Assembly (NCBI GenBank): GCA_009809945.1
Contig: WTPW01001090.1
Span: forward strand, 101,963 to 165,962
Direction: 5' to 3'
Length of the DNA stretch: 64,000 bases
Source of the DNA: Gigaspora margarita
Taxonomy: Eukaryota > Glomeromycota > Glomeromycetes > Diversisporales > Gigasporaceae
Positions 21,570 through 32,069 of this stretch are shown here, in pieces (the first letter of the stretch is position 1; each line of letters begins with the position of its first letter). The notes beneath the pieces were generated by a model. The model was not told the DNA's origin and did not search any database. It saw only the letters and a program-made list of their open reading frames with translations. The translations under genes were made by a program, and so were the position numbers.

Positions 21570-22975
21570 GAATCCATCATACGGCAAATGTGCACATTGT
21601 AATAAAGACAACACATTTAAAGCATGGTGTTTGACATGTGATCCCGATATAGCTGTTCAAGGATGGACCAGTAGAAATGAGGATATTGATAAATGTATCA
21701 AAGAATTTCAATTTAGAGCGTTTAAATATAAGGATGTAATTGATTGGATTCCATTCAATAGATTATCTGATATTAAAGAAATCGGCAAAGGAGGATTCGG
21801 TTCTGTATATTCAGCAACCTGGTTAGATGGTATACGAAAAGTTGGTGGTAGTATTTATAATTATGTGAAAGCACGTGAACCATCTAGTGTCGTTGCACTA
21901 AAGACATTAGCCAGTTCAAAGGAAAATAATTTTGATTTTTTGAAAGAAGTAAGTTAATATATTGATTTTATAATTTTATCTAATTTTATCAAATATTTTA
22001 TTAAATTAGTTTATTGTTTTAAGTTTAGGAGTCTTATGGAATGTAAAATAAATTATAGTAAGCTCGCAATATATGGAATAACTCAAAATACTGAAACAAA
22101 TGAATACATGATGGTATTTCAATATGCCAATGATGGAAGTCTTTATAAATATTTAAATGAGAATTTTAGCAAACTTACATGGATGGATAAATTACAAATA
22201 CTTAAAGATATTTCATGGGAGTTATATCGTATTCATGTAGATGCAGGATATATTCATGCTGATTTTCATAGTGGTAACATTTTGCAAGATCAACAACAAT
22301 CTTATATCGCAGATTTAGGATTGTCTAGAAAGAAAGATGAGAGTATTTCAGAAGGCGATATTTATGGTGTTATGCCTTATGTTGCTCCTGAAGTGTTGTC
22401 AGGCCAACATCAATTTACACAAGCAGCAGATATTTATGGGTTTGGTGTTATTATGGCAGAAGTATCCACTGGTCAAAGACCTTTTGATGGCTATGGATTT
22501 GATACCGAACTTGCGACCAAGATTTATAATGGACTGCGACCAGAGTTTGCTTTTGGAACTCCTGATTGTTATATTGAATTAGCAAATCAGTGCATGGATT
22601 CAGATCCACAAGAACGGCCTAGTGCTCTTCATATTTATGGTGAAATTCAAGATTGGTTTGCAAAGTTAACTTCAGATGAAGAAAACACAATCAAAAAACA
22701 GTTCTTAAATGCTGATAAAATTATTAGAACATTACAAATAATTCCTCAACTTCATTCTGACCATATGTACACTAGCAAAATTATTAGCACACAAAAGATA
22801 TCAAATGCAGTTAAAGGTAACATTTAAAAAACAATTACTTAAAAATAATATTATGCTGTAAATAATTAAAATATATTTTATAATTTTTAAATAAGAATTG
22901 TCTACAACAAGTAAATATATTGAATTTGCTGATATTCCGACTGGTGAGTACTGCGATGGTAATATTAATAAATAA
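21570..22975 (+). CDS. Protein kinase (TKL-like, AM-fungal expanded family), three exons seen, 5' end missing
   Basis: Exons: 21570-21948, 22024-22816, 22896-22975. Intron 1 (21949-22023, GTAAGT...TTAAG) and intron 2 (22817-22895, GTAACA...ATAAG) are required to keep the frame; intron 1 joins NFDFLKE to FRSLMECK. Order: a cysteine pair region (GKCAHCN...WCLTCDPD), WTS.NEDIDKCIKEFQ, the Gly-rich loop IGKGGFGSVYSATW, the ATP lysine in VVALKTL, the catalytic loop YIHADFHSGNIL, metal-binding ADLGLSRK (DLG instead of DFG), PYVAPEVL and a lobe ending DPQERPSA. The last exon gives SKYIEFADIPTGEY before the stop at 22975. All catalytic positions seem present, so activity is plausible. The upstream exon is not found; the frame is open only from an AG acceptor at 21568-21569 (a stop codon lies just before it). 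The tandem array may sit in the first intron. Such kinases are strongly expanded in Rhizophagus; substrates are unknown. Confidence 0.85.
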
Positions 22976-24115
22976 AATTATTTCTAACTTTATTTTAATG
23001 GTTATTTAGAGTATTAAATAATTGCTTCAAAGTTGTAAATTTTATCAAGTAGATACGTATTATTTAAAAATTAAAAATTAACTGAATATTGTATTATTTA
23101 TCAAAATTTTTATTTGTTATATTTTTAATGGTATAAATGTAAATATGCACAAAAAAATTTTATTGCTTTTTAATATTTATACAAGACCATATCCAAATAT
23201 GGACTTTATTAGCATCCTATATATCAAAGTTGTAGTAGGTTAATTAACATAGGTTTGCACAATTAGTTATCTAGTTTAAAGTATAAAAAATGTGAATTTA
23301 CAAGGCTCACATGTAATCTAGCATGTCACTGAAATCAGCATAAGAGATTTTAATTTGATATAAATAAAAAAATATACGAAAGAAGTAAATTTTCATAATA
23401 ATTATGAATTTATAAAGATACATTATTCTAAATCACGAGCACTTCAATCAAATATTGGAAACTTTCGTTGTGATGAATGTTCTTAGGGTTTTAAAGAATC
23501 TAAATTTTTCTTGTAACTCAAAGTTTAAACACTGATTATTCATGCTTTCAAAACATACCAGTATTAGTAGGACCTAAGTACTTTACTTAATTACAGCAGT
23601 TTTCCTAATTGTTGGGGTAACTAAAAGTTTTCTGATCACCTAATCGATGTTTCGCGTCGAAATAAATAAGTCGCTGGTATATCAATTCGGTCACCGACAA
23701 TTTTTTAAACTGTCCTGGATTTTATGAAACAGCTGTAATTAAACTGGAAATAATGCCATGTAAAGTTTCGCATTCATGGAATCTGGAAATTGGATCTATT
23801 ATGGTTTAAATTTTTTATTTTTATTTTTTTCCTTTTTGGAAATTAAAATGGATTGGTCGGACGATGCGTGGTATAATTTAACATTATTGTCTGATAAATT
23901 CAGAAAGAGTTCTAGCCAGAACATTTTTATATATACTGCACTATCGAATGTGCTATGAGAGAATGTAAAGTTTATAATGTCAGACGAGCTTTAAAAAGTT
24001 CCTCTAATTTTTTAAACAAATACTATAAGATTATTCGTCATGTTAATAAAAATTTGCAAAAGCCATAAAAAAACAAATCAAATTACTGAAAATTAGGTTA
24101 TTTATAAATGTTCTA
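22976..24115. other. Gene-free stretch after the kinase
   Basis: AT-rich; the 60-codon frame at 23776-23958 shows no domain and is probably chance. No terminator-specific signal could be picked beyond ordinary A/T tracts. Confidence 0.4.
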
Positions 24116-24184
24116 CAGTCTAACCTCTCTATAATCACCAAGTCCGTCGCGCCCTATTTTGGTGATTGTATAGAGGTGTGACTA
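24116..24184. mobile_element. 69-bp hairpin with pogo/Tigger-like end, TA flanks
   Basis: CAGTCTAACCTCTCTATAAT on the left pairs with the right arm TGGTGATTGTATAGAGGTGT. TA flanks both ends. CAGT..AACCTC..TATAA is reminiscent of pogo-type mariner termini. Possibly only a fold-back relic. Confidence 0.5.
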
Positions 24185-24267
24185 TAAATAAAATACCTTG
24201 TTATAGTCACGTGACCAAAGGCCAATATTAGTGCATATTTGAAATACTTTTTAAAAGTTTAAAATGT

Positions 24268-24547
24268 TTAATAGTAAATAACCCTTGATCCAACGGATAA
24301 AATGATTACCAGAATGTTTGGCTCAATGAGACAATTCGTAAGAGTCTAACATCGTACAAAACTAATTACATTTACACTCAGATATTTAAATTTAATCAAT
24401 TTTTAAACATGTGAAATGACACAAATCTTTAACGATCTCAGGAGCGCGTTATTAGATTTTAATGATCTTGGGCTCATTAGAATCGTCTCATCAAGACGAA
24501 CATTTTGGTGGCTGTTTCATCCAAATCGGGCCACTGCATCAAAAGTT
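24268..24547. repeat. Inverted-arm repeat shared with 39628-39720 and 41680-41775
   Basis: Left part TTTAATAGTAAATAACCC with TTGATCCAACGG and a right inverted part (CATTTTGGTGG, CATCAAAAGTTATTTGG) match the long arms of a bigger structure at 39.6-41.8 kb, where the same order reads AAATAACTTTTGATCTAC. It looks like a worn copy of one inverted-repeat family. Confidence 0.45.
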
Positions 24548-24552
24548 ATTTG

Positions 24553-24802
24553 GGGGGTGAGTCAATAGAAATCAAGCAAATTTTTTTTAGTACTTTTTTT
24601 TAAAAGTTTAAATCAAGATAATTTAACAAAAACTTGATCAAATTTAATAAATTTTTTTTTAAATTAATTTTACAGATTTATAAAATTAATTTAAAAAAAA
24701 ATTTTATCAAATTTGATTAAATTTTTGTTAAGTTATTTCTGTTCAAAGTTTCAAAAAAATTTTATTATAAAAAATTTGCTTGATTTCTATTGACTCACCC
24801 CC
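24553..24802. mobile_element. 250-bp near-perfect hairpin MITE with 5-bp target duplication
   Basis: The arms start GGGGGTGAGTCAATAGAAAT and are nearly perfect complements for about 115-120 bp, leaving a loop of about 10 bases near 24675. ATTTG is duplicated at 24548-24552 and 24803-24807. The interior is purely A/T rich with no coding. Confidence 0.85.
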
Positions 24803-24964
24803 ATTTGCTGTCAATCCATTAAGAATTTTTAATAGAATATTTTAAATAAATATGAATATGAATATTGGCCAATCAAGATTTTATAATCCATATTTAGTCA
24901 AAATTGGTAATTATATAGCAAGGTTTATTGTTAATAAAATTGATAAAAAAGTCAATTTTTTGGT

Positions 24965-25257
24965 GATATGGTGCAGGACATCTAAAGACTGAGATCACAT
25001 GACTTGTCCCATTTTCAAAAATTTATAATGAAATTTGATGTTTTTTTGAAATCCTGCATTTTGATTGGTTAAAATTAATTTTTAAAATTATTTTTTAAAA
25101 TTAATTTTAAAATATTTTAAAATTAACCAATAGCAGTAAGCCAAAACACGTGACTTGTCCCATTTTGAGGTAATTTTTTACGTATCATATAAAAATACTA
25201 TACTTTTAAACTCTTATATATTAAAAATATACAATAAGTTTTAAAATAATAGAGCTA
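24965..25257. repeat. Dispersed AT-rich repeat, copy 1 (left part)
   Basis: Blocks CATCTAAAGACTGAGATCAC, ATTTATAATGAAATTTGATG, GATTGGTTAAAATT and ACATGACTTGTCCCATTTT recur at 26305-26640. The copy is cut by the tRNA-headed retroposon and continues at 26244-26295 (AGCTA...TAGCAGCCC). The centre is palindromic around CCAATAGCAGTAAGCC. Confidence 0.65.
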
Positions 25258-26228
25258 CTAATGGTGTGGCGACTTAGAGAAGTTGGTAAGTTGTCACCCC
25301 CAAGTGGTAGGTCTAGGGTTCAAATCCCACTGGCGACGCTTTGAAAAAATAGACCTGTGTTTCAGTAACTGTTTCTCATCGATCGATTGGGTACATTACC
25401 TGTAGGCCTTGGTACACCATCTCGAATGGGGCTTTCAGGCCCACAAAATCCAAGGAACCAGAGAAATGGAAACCTATTTGGCAAGCCCTAAGTAAGGAGG
25501 TAGCAAAGATCTTTAACAGTGCTACCAAAGCTGGAATATCGGAAACTGGAGCCAGAGAATCAGATGACAAGACTCTCAAAGAGGGGTCCACCAACCTGGC
25601 TGCTAGAATTGCACCAGAGAAAAAGGACATGTGTTTCAGTAGCATGTACCAAGGGGAGGGAGTCCATTCAGCGCTTAAAGCTGAGCTGACCAACCCTTCT
25701 GAGCTAACTGGTTTGGAAGTTTGGTAATACCGAGGAAGGACTGATAGGAAGGTTATAGTAGGTGCTGGGGTCAGAGTGATCTTACAAGGGCAGAAGTAGG
25801 TAACGGTAGGGGTTTAATAGTAAGCCCTGACTCCAAGTATATAGGTAAAGCTATAGTGTAAGTTACTGAAGTGTAGGTGAATACCTGGGTGGGAAGGTAC
25901 CGCTCTACCAAGTTTCCCATTGAGGATAAACTAGTCCTAAAGGGCATGTGAAAGAGATCCGGGCATCTGACCTAACTTGTGTTGTACCACAGATATCTGG
26001 TAAATCAGTTGAGATTGGTCAAGGAGCAGATAAGATCAGAGGGTTTAAATAGGCAATTCCCGTAGTTGGGTTGCAGGTATAGCAGCTAGTGTAGAACTTT
26101 TGGGCAGACCACTTAAATTAGACACCAAAAGTGTACGNGTNGCTAGTTGTACCTTCGTCCCTGTATAATTTCTGATGAGTAAACTGAATAAACACTATTC
26201 TCCAAGATGGGCACTTTGAAACTGAAAA
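25258..26228 (+). mobile_element. tRNA-headed retroposon (long SINE-like), copy 1, with 15-bp target duplication
   Basis: The left end carries a tRNA-like head: an A-box-like GACTTAGAGAAGTTGGT (about 25269-25285) and a B-box-like GGTTCAAATCCC (about 25317-25328). The right end is A-rich (26222-26232). AAAATAATAGAGCTA occurs at 25243-25257 and again at 26229-26243, a perfect 15-bp duplication typical of target-primed retroposition. The body is about 970 bp, longer and richer in GC than surroundings, and has one coding-like stretch of about 110 codons (about 25394-25726, plus strand, with PTKSKEPEKWKPIWQALSKE and NLAARIAPEKKDMCFSSMYQ) of unknown identity. The minus-strand frame 25376-25693 is its shadow. 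Two Ns lie at 26139-26142. A second, longer diverged copy is at 57738-59270. Confidence 0.7.
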
Positions 26229-26304
26229 AAAATAATAGAGCTATTATGTTGTAGTAAATTAATTAAACTACAAAATAGCAGCCCTTTTTTAAATATTACT
26301 AATA

Positions 26305-26712
26305 TAGTGCATGATACCTAAAGACTAAAATGCATAATTTGTCCTATTTTGAAAAAATTTATAATGAATTTTGATGTTTTGTTGATTTCTTGTATTTTGA
26401 TTGGTTAAAAATTTTTATAATGGTTAAATTTTATTAATTAACAAAATTTTTTAAAAATTAGCCAATAAACAAAGGCTATAACATGTGACTTGTCCTATTT
26501 TTGTTAATTTTTTAACATATCATATAAAAATTGAACACATTTATAATGTTATAAATCAAGAATATATAATAATTATTTTCAAAATAAAGCTGCTAATTTG
26601 TAGCAAATTAACTTAGCTACAATATAGCAGCTTTTTTTTATATCTTTTCTGTACCATGAGCTATTAATTGTTAAAATTATTTTAGTCTTTAGGTGTTACA
26701 TACTGTATTAAT
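26305..26712. repeat. Dispersed AT-rich repeat, copy 2, with inverted ends
   Basis: Same blocks as 24965-25257. The left end has GATACCTAAAGACTAAAAT and the right end has its inverse, TTTTAGTCTTTAGGTGTTAC, so this copy preserves terminal inverted repeats of about 25 bp. No coding. Confidence 0.6.
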
Positions 26713-26738
26713 ATTAATTTATCTTTTTTTTTTATTAA

Positions 26739-27089
26739 GAGTAGGGTGAACATCGATCATTTTTACTAGTGATCACGTTACTAATTTTTTTACAATAACA
26801 TTTCAATTGAAATCAGGTGATGATCATATGATATTTATATTGTGTAATCTAGGCAAATTTTGTTCAACCTAGGAAGAATTAATGATATATGCAAGTATGT
26901 TTTTTTAAATAATATAGGGGTTCAAATTATTATAATTAGAATTAGAGGGTCTAATATATCTACCCCAAACCTTTTATGAAAATTGATTATATTTTTAAAA
27001 ACTTTTATATGTAACATGTGTTCAATTTTTGTGTAATATTTTTTTAGTTGATCTACTTATATAAGAAATGATCTACATTCACCCTACCC
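26739..27089. mobile_element. MITE flanked by TTAA (family A, copy 1)
   Basis: The ends read GAGTAGGGTGAACATCGATC and, inverted, GGGTAGGGTGAATGTAGATC. TTAA stands on both sides (26735-26738 and 27090-27093). TTAA target sites are characteristic of the piggyBac superfamily. The same family recurs at 45905-46295. Confidence 0.7.
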
Positions 27090-27173
27090 TTAAATCTCAA
27101 GATAGTAATTTTCTAGGAACATCAAATGATGTTCTTTATTATTCTAAATTATATGTACAAATTATTATATATA

Positions 27174-27565
27174 TTATATTTCTAAACTATTTGCACTATA
27201 TATGTCCACCAAAAAGTCTATTTTCTTTTTTTTAAGTAACCTGCTTTTTAATGCAAAATTAATCTCTTTGGTGATTTTGATTTCCATATAAACTGCAGTG
27301 CTGGTTCTGGCATTGTACCTTATTCTACTGCTTGTTTGAGAACCAGACCCAGATTTCATGATGTGCAACTAGAAAAATAATGTGTGTGATTGAGTTGATC
27401 TAGCATTAAAGGCTATAAATACTTCTTCATTGTGGTTGGAGAGGAAACTTCTTGTGCATACCCAAATATATTATATACTAGTTTCCATATATCTTGCAGC
27501 TAACATAGCATCCAATACCAAATGCTCTATTGTTTGCACTTCATCTGGGCACTATGGGCAGTCAC
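27174..27565 (-). pseudogene. LINE ORF2 C-terminal zinc-finger remnant
   Basis: Minus-strand fragments DCP-CPDEVQTIEHLVL match the zf-RVT pattern at the end of many plant and fungal LINE ORF2 proteins (C..C......H), followed by a basic tail (LLKKKKIDFL). The start is arbitrary because of frameshifts. Confidence 0.6.
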
Positions 27566-28479
27566 ATAAAATTGTTGGGTCCATGTAAGCTAGCCTTGTG
27601 CCCAGGGGAAGTGCCATATTTAACAACTTTAAAAAATATCTTTTTAGTTATTTGGGTCCCATTTTATTAGCAATCATGACCAATTTTCTTTTCTATTAGA
27701 TTTACTGAAAAAGTTATTTTGTATAAGGGTGCTAGTAATAGATAACTTTTTAAAATAGTTTGTGGCCTTTGGTGCTATTAGTTATTTGCATTGTTTCCAT
27801 AATATTGAGGTCCTCTAGATTCCAGGACCAGTTTTGCTACTAACAGGTATTTTCTTTTTTAGCCTTTTCCAAGCCACGAGGTATGGCTTCTACTTACATG
27901 GCCATTCTTTTGGTCTAATTGGCAAAGTAAAAAAAGCCTTCTGTACTGTTTTGTTTCACCTTCTAAGTAGAGTAGCTTCTCTTTTCTATTTTTCATTTGT
28001 TGTCCAAAAGCTCTTACTAGACTAGAGTTTTACCCAAACCATTATCAAGCTTCTATCAAGCATGTCTGGCAGGACTGAAGCATTAGCCCATTATTTTTTT
28101 GTATTTGTTGATATAACACATACCTTGAGAGAAGTTTTGACTTGTTCTTTATCCAGGAAAGTATTATTTTATTGATTTTATCTAGTTGCTTGTTATTTGA
28201 AGAAAGTATATAGAAAGCAAACTACTCTTGATAATAAGAGTGACTTTCAATTAGGATCCTGCCCTTAAACAAAAGCCCTCTTCTTTTTATATTTTCTATT
28301 AACTTCTTTAATTTTGTAGTAATATTGTTCTAGAGAGTTCTGCTTGGGTAATCTTTCTTGTTCTCCTTGAAACCAAGAATTCTAATAGTTCTATTGTCCT
28401 CTAGTTTGTCAAAGCTTTTCTCACCTGGTAGTGTTGTCTGACTTGCTTTTTCATTAGAGGTAGCAATTTGGATTTTTTC

Positions 28480-29431
28480 TTGTTCACTATTGCATTTGCC
28501 ACTACTTTATATTTTTCTAAGAGGTTTGTTAGAGAGTTTCAATCTTCTAGTAAACCTAATCTTACTAGTAGATTATTAGTATAGTTAGTGACCTTGAATG
28601 CAATAGAACCCATTGATACACCATTTATTTTAAGTTTTAATAATCATAGGAAAGGTTCAAAAGCTATCATGTAAAGCAAGAATAAGAGAGTGTCATCTTG
28701 TCTGACTTCTCTTCTAATCTTAAAAGGGGTAAAGAGTAGACCTGCATCTATTATGTGTATTATTAGATTTCCAAAGAGATTTTTGATTAGGTTTACAAAA
28801 ACAGGGCTAAAGCCTATTTTTCCAAGTATTCATATTAGATGTTTATAGTTCACTCTGTTGAAAGCTTTTCTTTGGTCTAAAAAAAGGAGCCAAGCTGTGT
28901 TGAGCTGATTTTCTTGACTCCTCATTGCACTTATTATATCTAGGCTGCATCAACAATAAATCTGTCCTTTACAAAATCTGCTTATGATTGTCTATAATGT
29001 CTTTGCAGATACAATTGAGTCTATTAGTTATGATCTTTATGAAGATCTTAGCATTTGCATTTACTAGTAATATAGGTCTCTAATTATAATATTTTTAAGA
29101 GTCTCATTCTTTTAAAAAGCAGAGTAATTACTGATTTCTGCCATGAGTCAGGAATTATATCTAAACTAAATGTATTATTAAAGACTTTTTTGATAATTAG
29201 AGCTACTTTCTTACAATAAGCTTCATATATTAATCCATCTGAACCTGGTGCTTTATAATTTGGTAGTTTATTTATTGTATTTGTAATTTTCTGTAAGCTA
29301 ATTTCTTTTATTAAGGCATTATTTTGTTGTTGTAATTCTGACAGAAGATCATTTGTAAGGACCTCTATTACTTTTGTATCTACTGATTTATATTGATATA
29401 GTACTTCAAATTGATTTCTTATATACTGCAA
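28480..29431 (-). pseudogene. LINE reverse transcriptase remnant
   Basis: The best frame (29431-29084) includes NKLPNYKAPGSDGLIYEAYC and IIPDSWQKSVITLLFK, the RT fingers region that precedes the palm. Further on, TAWLLFLDQRKAFNRVNYKH keeps one catalytic aspartate, and RREVRQDD corresponds to the usual RGVRQGDPLSP. The YADD box appears as NYTNN, so the enzyme is inactive. It would have copied RNA by target-primed synthesis. Confidence 0.8.
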
Positions 29432-29879
29432 AATGTCTAACTAATCCCCTAATTCTGGTGAAGCAGGATTTCTAACTATGTTTGTTACTTCTTTTGATTT
29501 CCTTGATGTAGTAATTAAAAATACTTTGTTAACTTTTCTTTTCTTCTAACTATTTTGATATTTAATCTTAATTGCCATTTCTTTGTCAGTAATTTTAACT
29601 CAACCTGCAGCTCTGAGAACAACTGTGCTACTTCAATGCTTAGATCTATTAGTTGGGATTCATCGCTATTTTGTTGTTAAGTTCAGTTAATCTTTTGTGT
29701 ATTTTTTGTATTTGGGTTTCTAGAGCAGTAGGTGGTTTACAAGTTCTAAAGATTGATTGGCATCTGACCTTATAGTAATCCCATCTGAAGTGGCATTCTC
29801 ATCCTTGAGATCAGCTTTTATTTTCTTTGAAATAAACAAATTGTCCAACTTATATAGGTTAAGTTTCTATAGAGTAGGC

Positions 29880-30500
29880 TTAGATGTTTCTTGATTTTAG
29901 TTAGCAAATACTATATGAGGTAGTGAACAGAGTTTTCGAACTTAGTCTCTGACTATTTGCACATCCATATATGGTCATCATTAGTCTAATCTTGTGGCTA
30001 TAGATTGTCTATTTCTGACTGTTTAACAGTAAGTAATAAAGGGGTTTGTTTTATTTATGCATGCTGTATCTGCAAAACCATCTATTAGTTCTGCTAATTT
30101 GTTTCTAGTCAGATCATAGTAGCACTGTGTCTAACTAATTCTATTGTCTGTTGGGTTTAAATTTATATTTAAGTTACTAGCTACAATATTGATTACATTG
30201 GTGTTTATACTAGGCATCTACACCTTAAAAAAGTTATACCTATCTGCAATATTTAGGAGAGCATAGACATTTGTAGCTTGAAATATTAAATGTTTTAGTT
30301 GGAAGTTGACTATTATTACTATGCCATTATGAGATCTGTTGGTTGCAAAAATTTATTTTTCTATTTCCTACTAGTATGGCTGCCTTGATAACTATATCAA
30401 ATCTAGGTACTATTGGCTTTTAAGAAAGTTTTACATGGATATATAATTTATATTGGTTTCTTGAATTAAAATAATATCTATTCTATATAATTTAAAAATG
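29880..30500 (-). pseudogene. LINE endonuclease (EEP-type) remnant
   Basis: YRIDIILIQETNIN on the minus strand near 30489-30447 matches the first catalytic block (D..LLQET) of apurinic-like endonucleases in LINEs, with an NL..E-type start just upstream. The rest is fragmentary. Confidence 0.6.
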
Positions 30501-30638
30501 TTAGTATTTCTTAACATTTGTTTCTGTTGTTAAGTTCTTTAATGTTTAATATCACAAAGGTGAATCATGTGTTCTTCTCTCATTGTTGTGATATTTTAGG
30601 TGTTTTGTATGGACCCAAAATTTCTCTCTTATCTCTTT

Positions 30639-30640
<2 letters not shown>

Positions 30641-30686
<46 letters not shown>
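30641..30686. repeat. Poly(T) tract of about 46 bases
   Basis: An uninterrupted T run (poly(A) on the LINE's coding strand) between its two ORF regions. It may mark an internal poly(A) or an assembly-prone homopolymer. Confidence 0.9.
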
Positions 30687-30688
<2 letters not shown>

Positions 30689-31139
30689 ATAAGTAACTTC
30701 TGTAAAGCCATTATTCACTTTTTGCTGCATTATGTCTTTGGTCCCTCTATTTATTGAAGTTTGTTGGTCATGTGACCTGACACTTCCTTCTGATCACTCA
30801 TCTCTTTGTTTATAATTGGATTAGCTTAAGCAATATTTGCTTTGTTTGATCCCATTATTGGTATAGTAGAGGGTTCTATGTTGCCAGCTATTACCATCTT
30901 ATTGTGTGAGTCTGGTTGTACCTTCTCTGTTTTTATTAGGATTATTATCCCACTATATCTATATCTTGATCAATTACATCTGTTGTTTATATGGTAAGCT
31001 CCTAAATATTGTCTTTATATGGATTCTCTGCTCTTCTTTCTACTATTTCTTGTGCAGCTCCAAATATTTCTTCTCTTATAATTTGTTTATATTTGAGTTC
31101 TTTGAATTTTTTGTAATATTAGCATAATTTGTTTGCTTC

Positions 31140-31900
31140 CTTTAATTGGTTGCAGTCTCTTTTTATATGGCCTTCTCTGTCACAAAAAAAGCAAAGCTTC
31201 AGTGCTTTTTTCTATTCTATTACTATCTATTGATCCATTTTGCTAATATATTTTTGAATACATTGTGTTAAACTACTATCTTTAGTTATGTCAAAGATTA
31301 TGACCCATTGGTCTGATTGTAATGGAGTTCCTTTATATAGCAAGGATTTAATTGGCTAATAGTTCCTACATTTACAAAAAACTATTTAATTTCCTCTGTG
31401 ATTACTTTCTTGTCCATAATTGGGACTTTTCTCACTCTTACCAATAGTAATCCTGGTTAGATCTAGATGAAATGTAGCTATAAAAGGTCTGATAAAATTT
31501 GTTATGCCCCTTTTTGCATATTTTCTCATTTTGTATTTGTTAAAGAAAATAATTTCTAGGTGTATTTGATTTCCTCTAACAAAATATAGTTTAGCTCCAA
31601 TAAAGTTTTTACCCATTTTGCTATAAAGAGTGGCTACTATATCATTATAGAGATTTTGTTAAGTTTTTGTATATCAAATGCATTATTATTTTTTGTGCTA
31701 ATGTTAATTCTGAGGGAGATGAAGTAAGTAGCCCTTCCTCTAGTTAATTTTGCAAAAAGACCTAACCATGATTTTGGTTTCTGGGAAGTACTTTATTTCT
31801 GATTTCTTATTTATGTTGGGTACTACATCTATGTTTGTGCTATTGTTACTGATCTTCAGATTAGATGAACTTGCTTCACCTGATCATTAATTAAACAAAT
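31140..31900 (-). pseudogene. LINE ORF1 remnant with CCHC zinc knuckle
   Basis: The minus strand gives CFFCDREGHIKRDC (31193-31152), a perfect CX2CX4HX4C nucleic-acid-binding knuckle. The preceding fragment (31616-31386) includes GAKLYFVRGNQIHLEIIFFN, typical of the RNA-binding part of LINE ORF1. Broken by several frameshifts. Confidence 0.7.
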
Positions 31901-32069
31901 TAACAGAACCTTCTATGTCAAAAACCATAGAATTTTTTGTAAGGAAATCATCTACTTCACACTGTCTTTGTTGTTTTTTTGCTACTTTTTTATATTTTAT
32001 AATCTTTAACTAGTTTGAGGATGTTGAATCTAATGTGCTGCACTAGAAATATCTAGAGATGTAGGATTT

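Larger units (their letters stand above)
27130..31960 (-). mobile_element. Decayed non-LTR retrotransposon (LINE), near full length
   Basis: Read on the minus strand from high to low coordinates: an ORF1-like part ending in a CCHC zinc knuckle (31193-31152), an endonuclease-like part with LIQETN (about 30489-30447), the reverse transcriptase with APGSDGL (about 29255), FLDQRKAF (about 28890) and a ruined active site NYTNN for YADD (about 28590), then a C-terminal zinc-finger region (CDCP-CPDEVQTIEHL, about 27560) and a terminal charged segment to the stop at 27174. Frames are broken many times. A 45-base T tract at 30641-30686 lies between the ORF1 and endonuclease parts. No flanking duplication was identified. 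Confidence 0.8.

Noticed and set aside
22337..22582. 81-codon plus-strand frame inside the kinase
   Set aside because: Overlaps the well-supported kinase exon in another frame.
25258..25335. Functional tRNA gene
   Set aside because: A and B boxes are present, but the stems do not fold into a proper cloverleaf and it heads a retroposon with target duplications.
25376..25693. 105-codon minus-strand protein
   Set aside because: Antisense to the better plus-strand frame of the retroposon; its counterpart at 58860-59165 is likewise a shadow.
30518..31127. Plus-strand hydrophobic frames
   Set aside because: Antisense to LINE ORF1/endonuclease and rich in poly(T).
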